Shown in pieces: positions 10,001 through 17,953 of a DNA stretch of 64,000 nt. The notes under the pieces were generated by a model. It was not told the DNA's origin. It saw only the letters and a program-made list of their open reading frames with translations, and ran no database searches. The DNA is taken from the NCBI RefSeq assembly GCF_011604685.1, contig NZ_CP050063.1, forward strand, positions 8,411,001 through 8,475,000. Reading direction: 5' to 3'. This stretch comes from Spirosoma aureum. GTDB lineage: Bacteria; Bacteroidota; Bacteroidia; Cytophagales; Spirosomataceae. Numbering within the stretch: the first letter of the stretch is position 1; every line of letters starts with the position of its first letter. The position numbers and the translations under genes were made by a program.

Positions 10001-10249
10001 GATGCTGGCTTATGGAAACTTCGTCAGATCAGCATTGGCTATGATTTCACCAAGTTTCTACCCAAAACGTTGTTTATCAAGGGCGTTCGTTTGAGCGCCG
10101 TGGCCAACAACGTAGCAGTCCTGAAAAAATGGGTGCCCAACATCGACCCTGAACAATTCGGTTTCAGCTCTGATAACCTGATTGGTCTGGAGTCAACGGG
10201 ATTGCCCATCACCCGCAGTATTGGTTTCAACCTGAATGTTAGATTTTAA
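7025..10249 (+). CDS. SusC/RagA-family TonB-dependent outer-membrane transporter
   Basis: 1074 aa. A signal peptide ends near residue 28. A carboxypeptidase-regulatory-like domain follows at about 30-110 (VTGRVVSSKDQQAIPGVNI). The TonB plug is at about 125-265, with IRIRGQSSF and VLKGGTAAALYGSRAKDGAI as the classic SusC signatures. The rest is the 22-strand beta-barrel, ending in the aromatic FNLNVRF. It should import a glycan or oligosaccharide with the SusD lipoprotein encoded 90 bases downstream. No anti-sigma/ECF pair lies next to it, so its regulator is not evident. The substrate is unknown. Confidence 0.96.
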   Translation: MKHYLLTKGGLLSLLLCAVFLLINVAHAQDRRVTGRVVSSKDQQAIPGVNILIKNTQTGTTTDANGNFSLNTPPNATLVISAIGFTGREIAVGNQSQVNVTLQEGEQNLNEVVVTALGIKKEAKRLGYATAIVTPEQVTTNRTVNFMNALQGKIAGVNISSLGTGAAGTSKIRIRGQSSFSGQNSPLIVVNGVPIDNTNFGQNNGNAGSDNSIASRNGDNYSDGGDGLSSINPDDIEGMTVLKGGTAAALYGSRAKDGAILITTKTKGIGQGIGVTYNSNFTTDHPLDYTDYQYEYGQGEYGVRPTAPNPTSGVWSFGEKFNGQTQVLFGGVTVPYQPVRNRINTFYRDGSTWTNSISISTGSDRGGLNLSLSNLDNKGITPNNTFNRKTINLGFSYNLSPKLSVTGSINYSNEYNKNPPQIAQQDNSTPTVIYTLANSMPLDVLEANQINPTTGNEFVYSRFMNRTNPYFVMNYKFENIRRDRLFGNISARYNFTDWLYLQGRVGQDYWSRDQDYNFPTGQASLAAAPAGFVNGRYVQEARRFRELNTDFLIGANRKFGVLGIDLTVGGNQLYRRSDLNSVMATDFIVRGLYVPQNGRVKDPLYGLSERKVNSLYAAAEFSFKDVLFLNGTIRNDWFSTLAPANRSILYPSVTGSFVFSQAFNNLPAWLNFGKLRAAYAEVGSDGDVAPYSNNLFYAVAANLFPNPAGAGQPVGNITSNTVPSATLKPSRVAEAEVGLELKMFNNRVGLDLAFYNKITSDQIVAAQTSDASGYTSALINSGQSRNRGVEVLLNLSPVRTKDFSWDVTLNGSYNKTKLLKLLTDDDGTPEKDYNKDKQADQIVVGTGIYVGELRQVVGQELGQLFTYGYARDAQGRIIHGSDGIPNRTPAPISLGSALPKYVGGITNTFNYKGLNLSFLIDFKLGGKMISGTNLNAFRHGLQKETLVGRGEADNKMVGVGVNDKGEVNAVRAFVQDYYSVGRSKSLGEQVLYDAGLWKLRQISIGYDFTKFLPKTLFIKGVRLSAVANNVAVLKKWVPNIDPEQFGFSSDNLIGLESTGLPITRSIGFNLNVRF

Positions 10250-10339
10250 AAGAGGTTCATGGCTTTCATCGTTTACAAGTGCACACGAAAATTAGAGGGT
10301 AAAAGCGCTCTGAAAGTCAAACCCAAAAACTCTTCAACA

Positions 10340-11872
10340 ATGAAAAAGACACTTATTTATATTCCACTTGTTGCCTGTCTGGTTAGCTTAAGCGGTTGCG
10401 AGAAAGGGTTCGACCAGCTCAATACCAACCCGACTGCCGCTACAGCGCTGAATCCGGTCTTTACGTTCAACAACGCGATCATAAACACCTCCTATCCGGG
10501 AGGCATGCTCATCTTCGAGGAGCCGATCGTTCAGCAGATGTTTTCACCGAATTCCGGTATCCTGTCCGGGGGGAATTTCAACATCGATAACCGGGGTTCA
10601 GCCGGTGCAAACGCACAGCTCTGGCAACGCTATTTCCGGGATAACATCCGCTATCTGGTCGATGTGCTAGCCAAAACCAAAACGGATGCCAACCGAAGCA
10701 ATCTGTACAATATGACTCGCATCTGGAAGGCCTTGGCGTCGATGGTGCTGACCGATACGTATGGCGATATTCCCTATACCGAAGCTGGACTGGGCTATTT
10801 GAGTGCAAACGTTACGCCTAAATACGACACGCAGGAAAGTATCTATAACGATCTCATTAAGGAGCTTACGGAGGCTACAGCCGCACTGGATGCAACGAAA
10901 CCTACAGAAGCTGGCGAGATTATGTATGGTGGCGACATTGCCAAATGGAAAAAATTAGGCAATTCGGTGCTGCTTCGGGTCGGTATGCGCCTGTCGAAAG
11001 TTAACCCGACGCTGGCACAGTCAACCGTACAGAAAGCCGTAGCGGGTGGGTTAATGCAGTCAAATGCCGATAACTGCGCCGTTCGCAATAATGCCAACTA
11101 TCAGAATTCGGTGGGCGGTACGCTCAACTCAACCGAAGCAGCGAACTATTACCTGACGGGTGCTTTTGTCGATTACCTGAAATCAACGTCAGATCCTCGA
11201 TTGGCCTCCATTGCTGTTCGCTACGTGGGTGCTAAAAGTGGTCCGGAACAAACAGCCGCCAAAGCTAACCGTGATCCGGCGGTACAGATCGGTATGCCTC
11301 TTGGCTACGATAACGGGACAATTCCAGCCAAAGCTATTGCCGATGGCCTGGCCAGTTTCTATGACTACTCACAACTGGATCGTACCCGAATGGGAGCTTT
11401 TACGGCGCCCTGCTTTCTGGTAACCTACGCCCAGACCCAGTTGCTCCTGGCTGAAGCCGTCCAACGCGGCTGGACAACAGGCAGTGCTGCCGATTTTTAT
11501 AATGCAGGTGTAACGGCTCACATGAAGCAACTCGGCGACTATGATGCAACATCCCTCGTGTCAGATGCGAACATTGCCGCTTATTTACAGAAGAACCCTT
11601 ACGTGGCAGCTCGTGGACTGGAGCTTATCAACACGCAATACTGGGTTGCCTCGTTCCTGAACGGGCCCGAAGCGTTTGCGAATTTCCGCCGGAGTGGTTT
11701 CCCAGCCCTTAAGCCGAACCCCTATCCAGGTAAAGAAATAAAAGGCAATTTCATTAACCGACTGAGCTACCCCGATTCAGAGATTTCGGTCAATCAGGCC
11801 AAAGTAAACGAAGCTATAGCACGCCAAGGCCCCGACAACCTCGACACCCGCGTTTGGTGGGATAAGCAGTAG
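10340..11872 (+). CDS. SusD-like surface lipoprotein (SusD-like_2 type)
   Basis: 510 aa from the ATG at 10340. An in-frame start at 10259 exists, but the 27 residues ahead of this Met are not signal-like, whereas this Met opens a lipoprotein signal peptide with lipobox LSGC (Cys20). The conserved start of the mature protein (GFDQLNTNPTAATALNP) and the alpha-helical TPR-like body match the SusD/RagB superfamily. It pairs with the upstream SusC to bind and deliver substrate to the transporter. It is followed by a strong terminator at 11892. Confidence 0.93.
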   Translation: MKKTLIYIPLVACLVSLSGCEKGFDQLNTNPTAATALNPVFTFNNAIINTSYPGGMLIFEEPIVQQMFSPNSGILSGGNFNIDNRGSAGANAQLWQRYFRDNIRYLVDVLAKTKTDANRSNLYNMTRIWKALASMVLTDTYGDIPYTEAGLGYLSANVTPKYDTQESIYNDLIKELTEATAALDATKPTEAGEIMYGGDIAKWKKLGNSVLLRVGMRLSKVNPTLAQSTVQKAVAGGLMQSNADNCAVRNNANYQNSVGGTLNSTEAANYYLTGAFVDYLKSTSDPRLASIAVRYVGAKSGPEQTAAKANRDPAVQIGMPLGYDNGTIPAKAIADGLASFYDYSQLDRTRMGAFTAPCFLVTYAQTQLLLAEAVQRGWTTGSAADFYNAGVTAHMKQLGDYDATSLVSDANIAAYLQKNPYVAARGLELINTQYWVASFLNGPEAFANFRRSGFPALKPNPYPGKEIKGNFINRLSYPDSEISVNQAKVNEAIARQGPDNLDTRVWWDKQ

Positions 11873-11891
11873 GCAGCGAGCAGTTGGCACT

Positions 11892-11934
11892 AAAACAGCG
11901 AAGACCGGCCATAATGGCCGGTCTTCGCTGTTTT
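11892..11934. terminator. Bidirectional hairpin terminator
   Basis: Perfect 20-bp arms 11892-11911 and 11915-11934 with a 3-nt loop (core AAGACCGGCCA). It is flanked by an A-run on the left and a T-run on the right, so it can serve both converging genes: SusD on plus and the small membrane protein on minus. Confidence 0.92.
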
Positions 11935-11946
11935 TATAGCTCACAT

Positions 11947-12381
11947 TCAGCTGACAGAGGATTTGGACTCGTCCTGCTGAGGAGGCTCGTCAAACGGTGG
12001 CGAACCCCAGCGGCCCCGCCCCCAGCTACGGCAACGGTCGCGCCATTGCTGCTTCATCTGATCGCGCTGTTCGGGCGTCATCTGCTTCCAGCGTTCGGCC
12101 ATTTTCTGCTTCCATTCACGGCGGCCACGGCCAAATCCGCCCCGATCCCAGCCGTTTTCACCGCGCCAGTCGTATCCACGGGGGCCACCTCTAAATCCTC
12201 CAAAAAGAATACGGCTGAGTACCAGCAGGCCCAATGCCTGCCCAAACGTAATAGCCGATACGCCCAGAATCTCCGGCAATAAAGCATTCCAGAGCGTCAT
12301 GACGACCAGGCCAGCCAGTCCGACAAAAACTATTGCGAAGCCGAGGAAGCGTAGTCCCCGACGAAACCAGAATCGTCTCAT
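11947..12381 (-). CDS. Small membrane protein with charged Arg/Gly/Trp-rich tail (paralogue A)
   Basis: 144 aa. Two hydrophobic segments (about 10-32 and 42-60) are followed by a tail rich in Arg, Gly and Trp carrying MTPEQRDQMKQQWRDRC. That resembles the LTxxQ repeat of Spy/CpxP-type periplasmic proteins, though too briefly to call. The membrane part is related to the neighbouring 110-aa protein: both have WNxLxP, then FxQALGLxVLxRxLFG. It is the third gene of a minus-strand set led by the ECF sigma factor. Its function is unknown. Confidence 0.8.
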   Translation of the reverse strand: MRRFWFRRGLRFLGFAIVFVGLAGLVVMTLWNALLPEILGVSAITFGQALGLLVLSRILFGGFRGGPRGYDWRGENGWDRGGFGRGRREWKQKMAERWKQMTPEQRDQMKQQWRDRCRSWGRGRWGSPPFDEPPQQDESKSSVS

Positions 12382-12403
12382 TTCTTATTCATCTAAAAAT
12401 CTT

Positions 12404-12733
12404 TTACTCCTGATCAGGCACTGGGGTCGGAGTGCCCGGCTTTAACCGATGCTCCAAATGACGCCCATTGTTCAATCGTTCATTATGCTGACGCCACCCA
12501 TGATGCCAGTAAGGTCGACCATAGCCATAATGGCCATGATGCCCGAACCCGCCACCAAATCCAAACAGCAATCGGGCCAGGACAAACAAACCCAACGCCT
12601 GTACAAATCGAAGCCGGGGGCCGTTAAACAACGACGGAACCAGCCAGTTCCAAAGCCGCATGACTACATACGTTGCTAACAGAAACAAGCCAATACCAAG
12701 CAGGGCAAAGCCGATTACTTTTAAGATTATCAT
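12404..12733 (-). CDS. Small membrane protein with His/Gly-rich tail (paralogue B)
   Basis: 110 aa from the ATG at 12733; a TTG three codons upstream is less likely. Two hydrophobic segments (about 2-26 and 38-56) precede a tail with GHHGHYGYGRPYWHHGW, a possible metal-binding stretch. It is related to the 144-aa protein downstream, which starts 22 bases after this stop. It lies 81 bases downstream of the sigma factor gene on the same strand. The role is unknown; membrane-stress sensing or control of the sigma factor is an inference from position. Confidence 0.8.
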   Translation of the reverse strand: MIILKVIGFALLGIGLFLLATYVVMRLWNWLVPSLFNGPRLRFVQALGLFVLARLLFGFGGGFGHHGHYGYGRPYWHHGWRQHNERLNNGRHLEHRLKPGTPTPVPDQE

Positions 12734-12814
12734 GGTTTCCAAGGGTTAAATTAGTGAATTAGTGATTGAGTGACTAAAGCAGCAGCGATTTTCTGTTCAG
12801 GCTCTGACCTACGT

Positions 12815-13435
12815 TCACTCATTGAAAAAATCGTCGTACAAATCCCGTAGCCGTTCCCGAAGGTGCAGTACGGCATATCGCTTCCGCGACAGTAGCGTAT
12901 TCACAGAAACGCCCCATTCAGCGGCCATATCCTTGAAGTTTCGCCCTTCCAGTTCGTGCTGAACAAACACCTCGCGCTGATCAGCTGGTAGTTCGGCCAG
13001 GGCTTCGGTCAGCGCATCCATCAGCGTTTCGCGAAAAAATTCGCTTTCCGGCCCCGAATCATCAGCCACCGCCAGCCACTCGCCAAGGACCGGTGCATCT
13101 TCGTCATCATCAGTATAGTTCGACGTATCGAGTGAAACAGTGCGCATCCCATTTGGTTGACTTTTACGATACCAGTCGCTGATTTTGTTACGAGCTACCG
13201 AAAATAGCCACGATGCAACCCGTTCAATGGGCTTTGCTAACTGATAAGCCTCTGTCAGTTCGACGAACACATCCTGTAACACATCCTCGGCCTCGTCGGG
13301 GTCGGGCAATCGGCGTCGAATAAACGCCAGCAGCCGTCCGCGCTCCTTGCGGACCGTTTCACCAAGTTGCTGTGGCGTATTACGCTCAGTTGCCTTAACA
13401 GTTGACGATGGTGTTTTAATGAGAGTAGTATCCAC
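12815..13435 (-). CDS. ECF-type RNA polymerase sigma factor
   Basis: 206 aa from a GTG start; no in-frame ATG lies nearby upstream. The sigma70 region 2 (about 30-95) contains RRLPDPDEAEDVLQDVFVEL and ASWLFSVARNKISDWYR. Region 4 (about 148-198) contains LAELPADQREVFVQHELEGRNFKDMA and a helix-turn-helix ending in SVNTLLSRKRYAVLHLRERL. An acidic linker (NYTDDDEDAP) separates them. No FecR or zinc-finger anti-sigma gene is adjacent; the next two genes encode small paralogous membrane proteins that might fill that role. Confidence 0.93.
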   Translation of the reverse strand: MDTTLIKTPSSTVKATERNTPQQLGETVRKERGRLLAFIRRRLPDPDEAEDVLQDVFVELTEAYQLAKPIERVASWLFSVARNKISDWYRKSQPNGMRTVSLDTSNYTDDDEDAPVLGEWLAVADDSGPESEFFRETLMDALTEALAELPADQREVFVQHELEGRNFKDMAAEWGVSVNTLLSRKRYAVLHLRERLRDLYDDFFNE

Positions 13436-13618
13436 GTTCTGATGGCCCGATTACCAGCGGCCTTACCACAAGGTAGTCGGAATCAGAAGGAAAATATTTT
13501 ACGACAAGTGCCGAATTTTGAAGAAAAGGGATGAAAGGAAAAGAGAAAAGAGGAGCGGTTGATTTACAGGATCGTGTAAATCAGGCAGGAAAGCCAGACG
13601 CCACTTCGTTTGTCGGGG

Positions 13619-14650
13619 CTAATTTCTGACAAAAACTACGTCGGCAAAGTAACCCTTACAATCTGTAAACCAGCCACTAACCGAAAATCCGGTTCTTGTT
13701 GCCAGCTGCTCAATCTGGGAACGGGTAAATTTGCGGGAAATCTCCGTATGAATAATTTCGCCGTATTGAAACGGCACAGTCGTCTCCAAGGCTCTAATCT
13801 CAACCGTCTGCGATTTCTGGCTCACCAGATATGACCGCGCTTCGCCGGTTTCGGGATTGTAGACTTCATAATGATCGAAGGATGCGAGGTCGAAATTCGC
13901 GTCGAGTTCGCGGTTGATCCGTCGAAGCAGGTTCAGGTTAAACGCCCGTGTCAGGCCTTGTCGGTCGTTATAAGCCGCATGAATGACCGCCGGATGCTTT
14001 TGCAGATCAAAACCCGTTAACACCAGGTCGCCAGGCAGAAGCTGATCATAAAGCTGGCGGTAAAAATCAAGCGCTTCCTCAGGCGTAAAATTCCCGATAT
14101 TCGACCCTAAGAATAGAACAATACGCCGGGCATCAGACTCAGCAGAAAGTTGATGAAGGGAGTTGAAGTAATCGTCGTGGCGGGGTTTAAGCCGCAAATC
14201 AGGCCACTGTCGTTGTATATCAGCAACCAGTCCATCGAGCGCATCGGACGAAATATCGACCGGGGCATAGGCAAAATCGACCTGTTGTTCTGAAAAAAAA
14301 CCAAGCAGGATCTTCGTTTTTAGCCCATCGCCAGCACCCAACTCGACCAGATCGAAGGGGCGTTGATCAGCGACGAACAACTGAAGCAACTCCGCTTTAT
14401 GGTTTTCCAGAATTTCATATTCCGACCGGGTCAGATAATACTCCGGAGTATGCATGATTTCCTGAAAAATCCGGCTGCCTTCAGCATCGTAAAAAAAACG
14501 GGATGACAATCGTTTCGGCGTTTTTACCAGACCGGTTCGTACTTCCTCAGCTAGTGCCGTCGATCCAGGAGTTAATGCTATCTCCAATGCGCCAGACTCT
14601 TCACGCCATGTTTTTATTCCACTATCAGTCGTATTCCCGTGAACTGCCAT
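13619..14650 (-). CDS. egtD: L-histidine N-alpha-methyltransferase (ergothioneine synthesis)
   Basis: 343 aa. It trimethylates histidine to hercynine, using S-adenosylmethionine. Visible family marks are RLSSRFFYDAEGSRIFQEIMHTPEYYLTRSE near the N-terminus, the SAM-binding DLVELGAGDGLKTKILL, and FLGSNIGNFTPEEALDFY in the middle. The length is normal for EgtD. The start overlaps the end of egtB by 37 bp in another frame, which indicates translational coupling. No egtC or egtE is nearby. Confidence 0.93.
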   Translation of the reverse strand: MAVHGNTTDSGIKTWREESGALEIALTPGSTALAEEVRTGLVKTPKRLSSRFFYDAEGSRIFQEIMHTPEYYLTRSEYEILENHKAELLQLFVADQRPFDLVELGAGDGLKTKILLGFFSEQQVDFAYAPVDISSDALDGLVADIQRQWPDLRLKPRHDDYFNSLHQLSAESDARRIVLFLGSNIGNFTPEEALDFYRQLYDQLLPGDLVLTGFDLQKHPAVIHAAYNDRQGLTRAFNLNLLRRINRELDANFDLASFDHYEVYNPETGEARSYLVSQKSQTVEIRALETTVPFQYGEIIHTEISRKFTRSQIEQLATRTGFSVSGWFTDCKGYFADVVFVRN

Positions 14651-15807
14651 CGTTTGTCAGGTTGAAAAAAATTGCGGTAAGTTGACCGCGAATGGCCCTC
14701 TGGCGTAGCTACCGAAGCGCCACGCAGAACGATCTGTCCGCTCATAAACTTACCATTGTACTCACCTACAGCGCCCTCGGCGGTTGTAAAGCCAGGATAA
14801 GGCAGATAGGCCGAGTTAGTCCACTCCCAGCGAGTGCCCCAACTCAATTGATCAGCTACTGCTTCCCATTCAAATTCCGTTGGCAAACGCTGACCTTTCC
14901 AACGGGCATAGGCGTCGGCTTCATACTGACTAACATGACAAACAGGTTCATTCATATCAACAGGCGTCAACCCAGCGAATGTATAGCTCCACCACTCACC
15001 GTCGATTTTATGCCAGTATAATGGAGCCAGAATTCCATTGGTCTTCACCCACGCCCAACCATCAGCAAGCCAGTATCTGAAATTCTGGTAGCCGCCTGCC
15101 TCTATAAAAGCCAGGTATTCGCCGTTGGTTGTTAAACCGTCTGTTATAGTCGTTTTGTTCAGATAAACCTTATGGCGAGCCAGTTCATTATCGAAACAGA
15201 ACGATTCACCGTTCGGGCCGCTACCCTGATGACCAATAGTATAAATTCCTTCAGTTATGGTTACCGTTCTCTCTTCCCTGCCATTGAGCCTTTTGTGGTC
15301 GGAGGGATTAGTCAAAGGCATATCAATCCCCGGAAACAATGGATTATGACCCAGTATGAACTTGATATCGGTAATGAGTAGTTCCTGGTGCTGTTGCTCA
15401 TGATTCAGACCAAGCTGGATGAGCGCATAGAGTTCGGGCGACAAGTCTGAGGTATTCAGAAAATGGCTCATGTGCTCGTCTACATAAGCGCGATAGGCAT
15501 ACACGCCCGCAACGGTAGGGCGGCTCAGATTACCCCGGTCTGTCCGCAGAACACGTTTGCCGATCGTTTCGTAATAGCTATTGAAAACGTAGCTAAAGTC
15601 TTCGTGAAAAATACGATAGTTCGGTGCGTTGGGAACCAGCACAAAGGTTTCCCAAAACCAGGTTGTATGCCCCAGATGCCATTTGGGCGGGCTCACATCT
15701 GCGATAGGCTGGACAACGTAATCTTCCGTTTCAAGTCCCAGGCAAATCGCTTCGGAGTGCGCCCGCACACGGATATAGTGCTCAGTAAGCGTTTTTTCAG
15801 CAATCAT
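14614..15807 (-). CDS. egtB: Ergothioneine biosynthesis sulfoxide synthase EgtB
   Basis: 397 aa. It is a non-haem iron enzyme joining hercynine to a thiol (gamma-glutamylcysteine or cysteine) as the sulfoxide. The N-terminal DinB-like domain holds the iron site: WHLGH at 43-47 and H136-EQQ-H140-Q-E142. The C-terminal half is the formylglycine-generating-enzyme-like domain (AYARWKGQRLPTEFEWEAVA, WEWTNSAYLPYPGF). Which thiol donor is used cannot be told. It is followed by egtD with a 37-bp overlap and preceded by a hairpin at 15819. Confidence 0.93.
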   Translation of the reverse strand: MIAEKTLTEHYIRVRAHSEAICLGLETEDYVVQPIADVSPPKWHLGHTTWFWETFVLVPNAPNYRIFHEDFSYVFNSYYETIGKRVLRTDRGNLSRPTVAGVYAYRAYVDEHMSHFLNTSDLSPELYALIQLGLNHEQQHQELLITDIKFILGHNPLFPGIDMPLTNPSDHKRLNGREERTVTITEGIYTIGHQGSGPNGESFCFDNELARHKVYLNKTTITDGLTTNGEYLAFIEAGGYQNFRYWLADGWAWVKTNGILAPLYWHKIDGEWWSYTFAGLTPVDMNEPVCHVSQYEADAYARWKGQRLPTEFEWEAVADQLSWGTRWEWTNSAYLPYPGFTTAEGAVGEYNGKFMSGQIVLRGASVATPEGHSRSTYRNFFQPDKRWQFTGIRLIVE

Positions 15808-15818
15808 TCAGGTTTATG

Positions 15819-15892
15819 TATTCGGTTTACTGCACCCGGCCTTCTGGCTTCGGCGTACTGACGCCCCAGCACCGTAAAGCGTAAACCGAATA
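15819..15892. repeat. Intergenic hairpin between the UBP protein gene and egtB
   Basis: Outer arms TATTCGGTTTAC (15819-15830) and its complement (15881-15892) are perfect over 12 bp. A smaller GGCGT/ACGCC hairpin lies inside (15852-15865). There is no T-run. It sits 12 bases upstream of the egtB start and may act as terminator or attenuator. Confidence 0.7.
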
Positions 15893-15905
15893 GCATACAT
15901 CTTGT

Positions 15906-16178
15906 TTAGTAACCCACAATCTGTTCATCAACAAAGCACCACAACCATTGCTCGCCGGGTTCGGCCGAAGCAACTACCGGGTGGCCACTTCGGTGGAAGT
16001 GTTTAGTCGCATGTTTATTGGGCGACGAATCGCAGCAGTGGGTTTTGCCGCAGGTCTGGCAGGTGCGCAGATGCACCCACATGCTACCTGTTTTGATACA
16101 TTCCTCACATACATACTCCTGAGCCATGCGAATTTCCGTCAGAGCGGAAAGGTGCTCGCAAATCGTTTCCTGGTTCAT
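15906..16178 (-). CDS. UBP-type zinc-finger protein
   Basis: 90 aa, made up almost entirely of one ZnF-UBP domain. The Cys/His spacing (C-x-H near the N-terminus, CEEC, CQTCGKTHCCDSS, NKHATKH, H near HPVV) and WVHLRTC and WLWCFVDE are textbook for the domain that in eukaryotes binds the ubiquitin C-terminus. Bacteria lack ubiquitin, so the ligand here is unknown. It is the third gene of a minus-strand set after the histidine kinase and the flavoprotein regulator. Confidence 0.92.
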   Translation of the reverse strand: MNQETICEHLSALTEIRMAQEYVCEECIKTGSMWVHLRTCQTCGKTHCCDSSPNKHATKHFHRSGHPVVASAEPGEQWLWCFVDEQIVGY

Positions 16179-16203
16179 AGGTTTGAGAGATATAGGGTAG
16201 TAT

Positions 16204-16249
16204 GGTGTACGATGGTAAGACGTAGGTTAACGTCTTACCATCGTACACC
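16204..16249. terminator. Perfect hairpin after the flavoprotein-regulator gene
   Basis: 20-bp perfect arms 16204-16223 and 16230-16249 (GGTGTACGATGGTAAGACGT and complement), 6-nt loop, no U-tract. It lies between the stop at 16271 and the UBP gene start at 16178, so it may terminate or attenuate transcription within the set, or protect mRNA ends. Confidence 0.7.
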
Positions 16250-16270
16250 GGATCGTACCTCATCGATCAT

Positions 16271-17932
16271 TTAGTTTTCGGCCAGATATTTATGAACAAA
16301 GCTGACTGCCATAGCGCCTTCGCCCACCGCTGATGCGACCCGGTTCATGGCACCAGCCCGAACATCGCCAGCCGCGAAAATACCGGCGCTGCAGGTTTCG
16401 AGCAAATAGGGTTCCCGATCGTGCTTCCAGACTTTCTTGAAATCTGCATATTTAGCCAGGTCGCGGCCCGTGGCGATAAACCCTTTCGGATCTTTTATGA
16501 TGTCCATTTCGATCCAATCGGTCAATGGCTTCGTTCCGATAAAAATAAACAGCCCGGCAGCCGGTACGGTTTGCCGCTCTTTCGTATTCATATTTTCGAG
16601 AACCAGGCATTCCAATTGCTCGTTACCTAATCCTTCAACGATCTCGGTACAGCCCAAAACAGTAATATTGGGCGTCTTGTCAATCTGATCGATCAGGTAC
16701 TGCGACATGGTTTCGGTGAGGTCAGGGCGACGCACACAAATAAACACTTCAGAGGCTGTTCTTGACAGGTACATGGCCCCTTGCCCGGCCGAATTACCGC
16801 CACCAACAATATAGACTGGTTTGCCTTTAAAGGCATACGCTTCGGTTGTGGCAGCTCCGTAGTACACACCAGCACTCGTGAACTTATCCAGGCTTTCGTT
16901 CGCCAGTTTGTGGTACGACACCCCCGTACTCAGCACAATGGCCCGCGTTATGACCTCGCTGCCATCGGCCATTTTAATGTGTTTGTACAACCCCTGCGAT
17001 TTAATGGAAATAACCTCCTGCGGGGCCAGAAACTCAACGCCAAACCGTTGCGCCTGCGTAATGGCCCGACGGGTTAAGTCGGCACCACTCAGGCCGTTCG
17101 GGAAGCCGAGGTAGTTTTCAATCCGCGAACTCGTACCAGCCTGTCCACCCGGTGCCCGTTTATCGACCAGAATCGTTTTCAGCCCTTCAGAACCGCCATA
17201 AACCGCAGCGGCCAACCCGGCTGGACCCGCGCCAATGATGGCCAGATCGTATAGACTTTCGGAGGCTTTGGGTTTCAGCCCCAGTTTTTCGCCCAGATCG
17301 CCGATGGTGGGCTGGGTCAGGACAGAGCCATCTTCAAAGGCAATGACGGGCAGATCGCTTCGCTCAATACTATGCAGGTCGAGCAATTCCTGAGCCAGTG
17401 GATCGCTTTCAATATCGAGCCATTGGTACGGAAACAAATTACCCGCCATAAAATCTTTTAATTCATGGGAACGCGGTGAAAACTGATAACCAACGAGTTT
17501 CAGCCCCTGGAACGTTGGCCGATAGTCCGACAGCCAGTCACCAAGCAGATCGTCCAGTACGGGATACAATTTTTCTTCGGGGGGGTCCCAGGGTTTGGCA
17601 ATATAATAGTCCAGTTGAACTTCGTTAATGGCCCTAACAGCCGCATCAATATCCGAGTAGGCCGTCAGCAACGCACGTTTGGCATTCGGAAATACTTTAC
17701 GGGCCTGCGACAGAAACTCGACGCCGGTCATATCGGGCATTCGCTGATCAGACAGGAACAACGCTACTTCTTCGCCTTTCTTCTTCAGTTCAGTGAGTGA
17801 TTCGAGCGCTTCACGTGCCGAACCGGTGCAAAGGATGCGGTATTGTTTCCGATACTGCTTGCGAAGGTCATATTGAATCGCCTGCAATACCTGAGGATCA
17901 TCATCGATAGAAAAAATAATAGGAAGGCGCAT
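16271..17932 (-). CDS. Response regulator fused to thioredoxin-reductase-like FAD/NAD(P)H oxidoreductase
   Basis: 553 aa. The receiver domain (about 1-130) has acidic pocket D10-D12 and phospho-acceptor D62 in FLSDQRMPD. The flavoprotein part (about 225-553) has FAD motif GAGPAG, the GGQAG and SRIENYLGFP segments, NAD(P)H motif GGGNSAGQ, and FAAGDVR near the end. Where thioredoxin reductases have CATC, this protein has GVYYGAATTEA, so the redox disulfide is missing. It probably acts under control of the kinase encoded 73 bases upstream. Electron acceptor unknown. Confidence 0.93.
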   Translation of the reverse strand: MRLPIIFSIDDDPQVLQAIQYDLRKQYRKQYRILCTGSAREALESLTELKKKGEEVALFLSDQRMPDMTGVEFLSQARKVFPNAKRALLTAYSDIDAAVRAINEVQLDYYIAKPWDPPEEKLYPVLDDLLGDWLSDYRPTFQGLKLVGYQFSPRSHELKDFMAGNLFPYQWLDIESDPLAQELLDLHSIERSDLPVIAFEDGSVLTQPTIGDLGEKLGLKPKASESLYDLAIIGAGPAGLAAAVYGGSEGLKTILVDKRAPGGQAGTSSRIENYLGFPNGLSGADLTRRAITQAQRFGVEFLAPQEVISIKSQGLYKHIKMADGSEVITRAIVLSTGVSYHKLANESLDKFTSAGVYYGAATTEAYAFKGKPVYIVGGGNSAGQGAMYLSRTASEVFICVRRPDLTETMSQYLIDQIDKTPNITVLGCTEIVEGLGNEQLECLVLENMNTKERQTVPAAGLFIFIGTKPLTDWIEMDIIKDPKGFIATGRDLAKYADFKKVWKHDREPYLLETCSAGIFAAGDVRAGAMNRVASAVGEGAMAVSFVHKYLAEN

Positions 17933-17953
17933 AAAAGTATGAGTTATGAATGT

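Noticed and set aside
15463..15861. 132-aa plus-strand frame over egtB
   Set aside because: It covers conserved egtB codons and gives a low-complexity product without family features.
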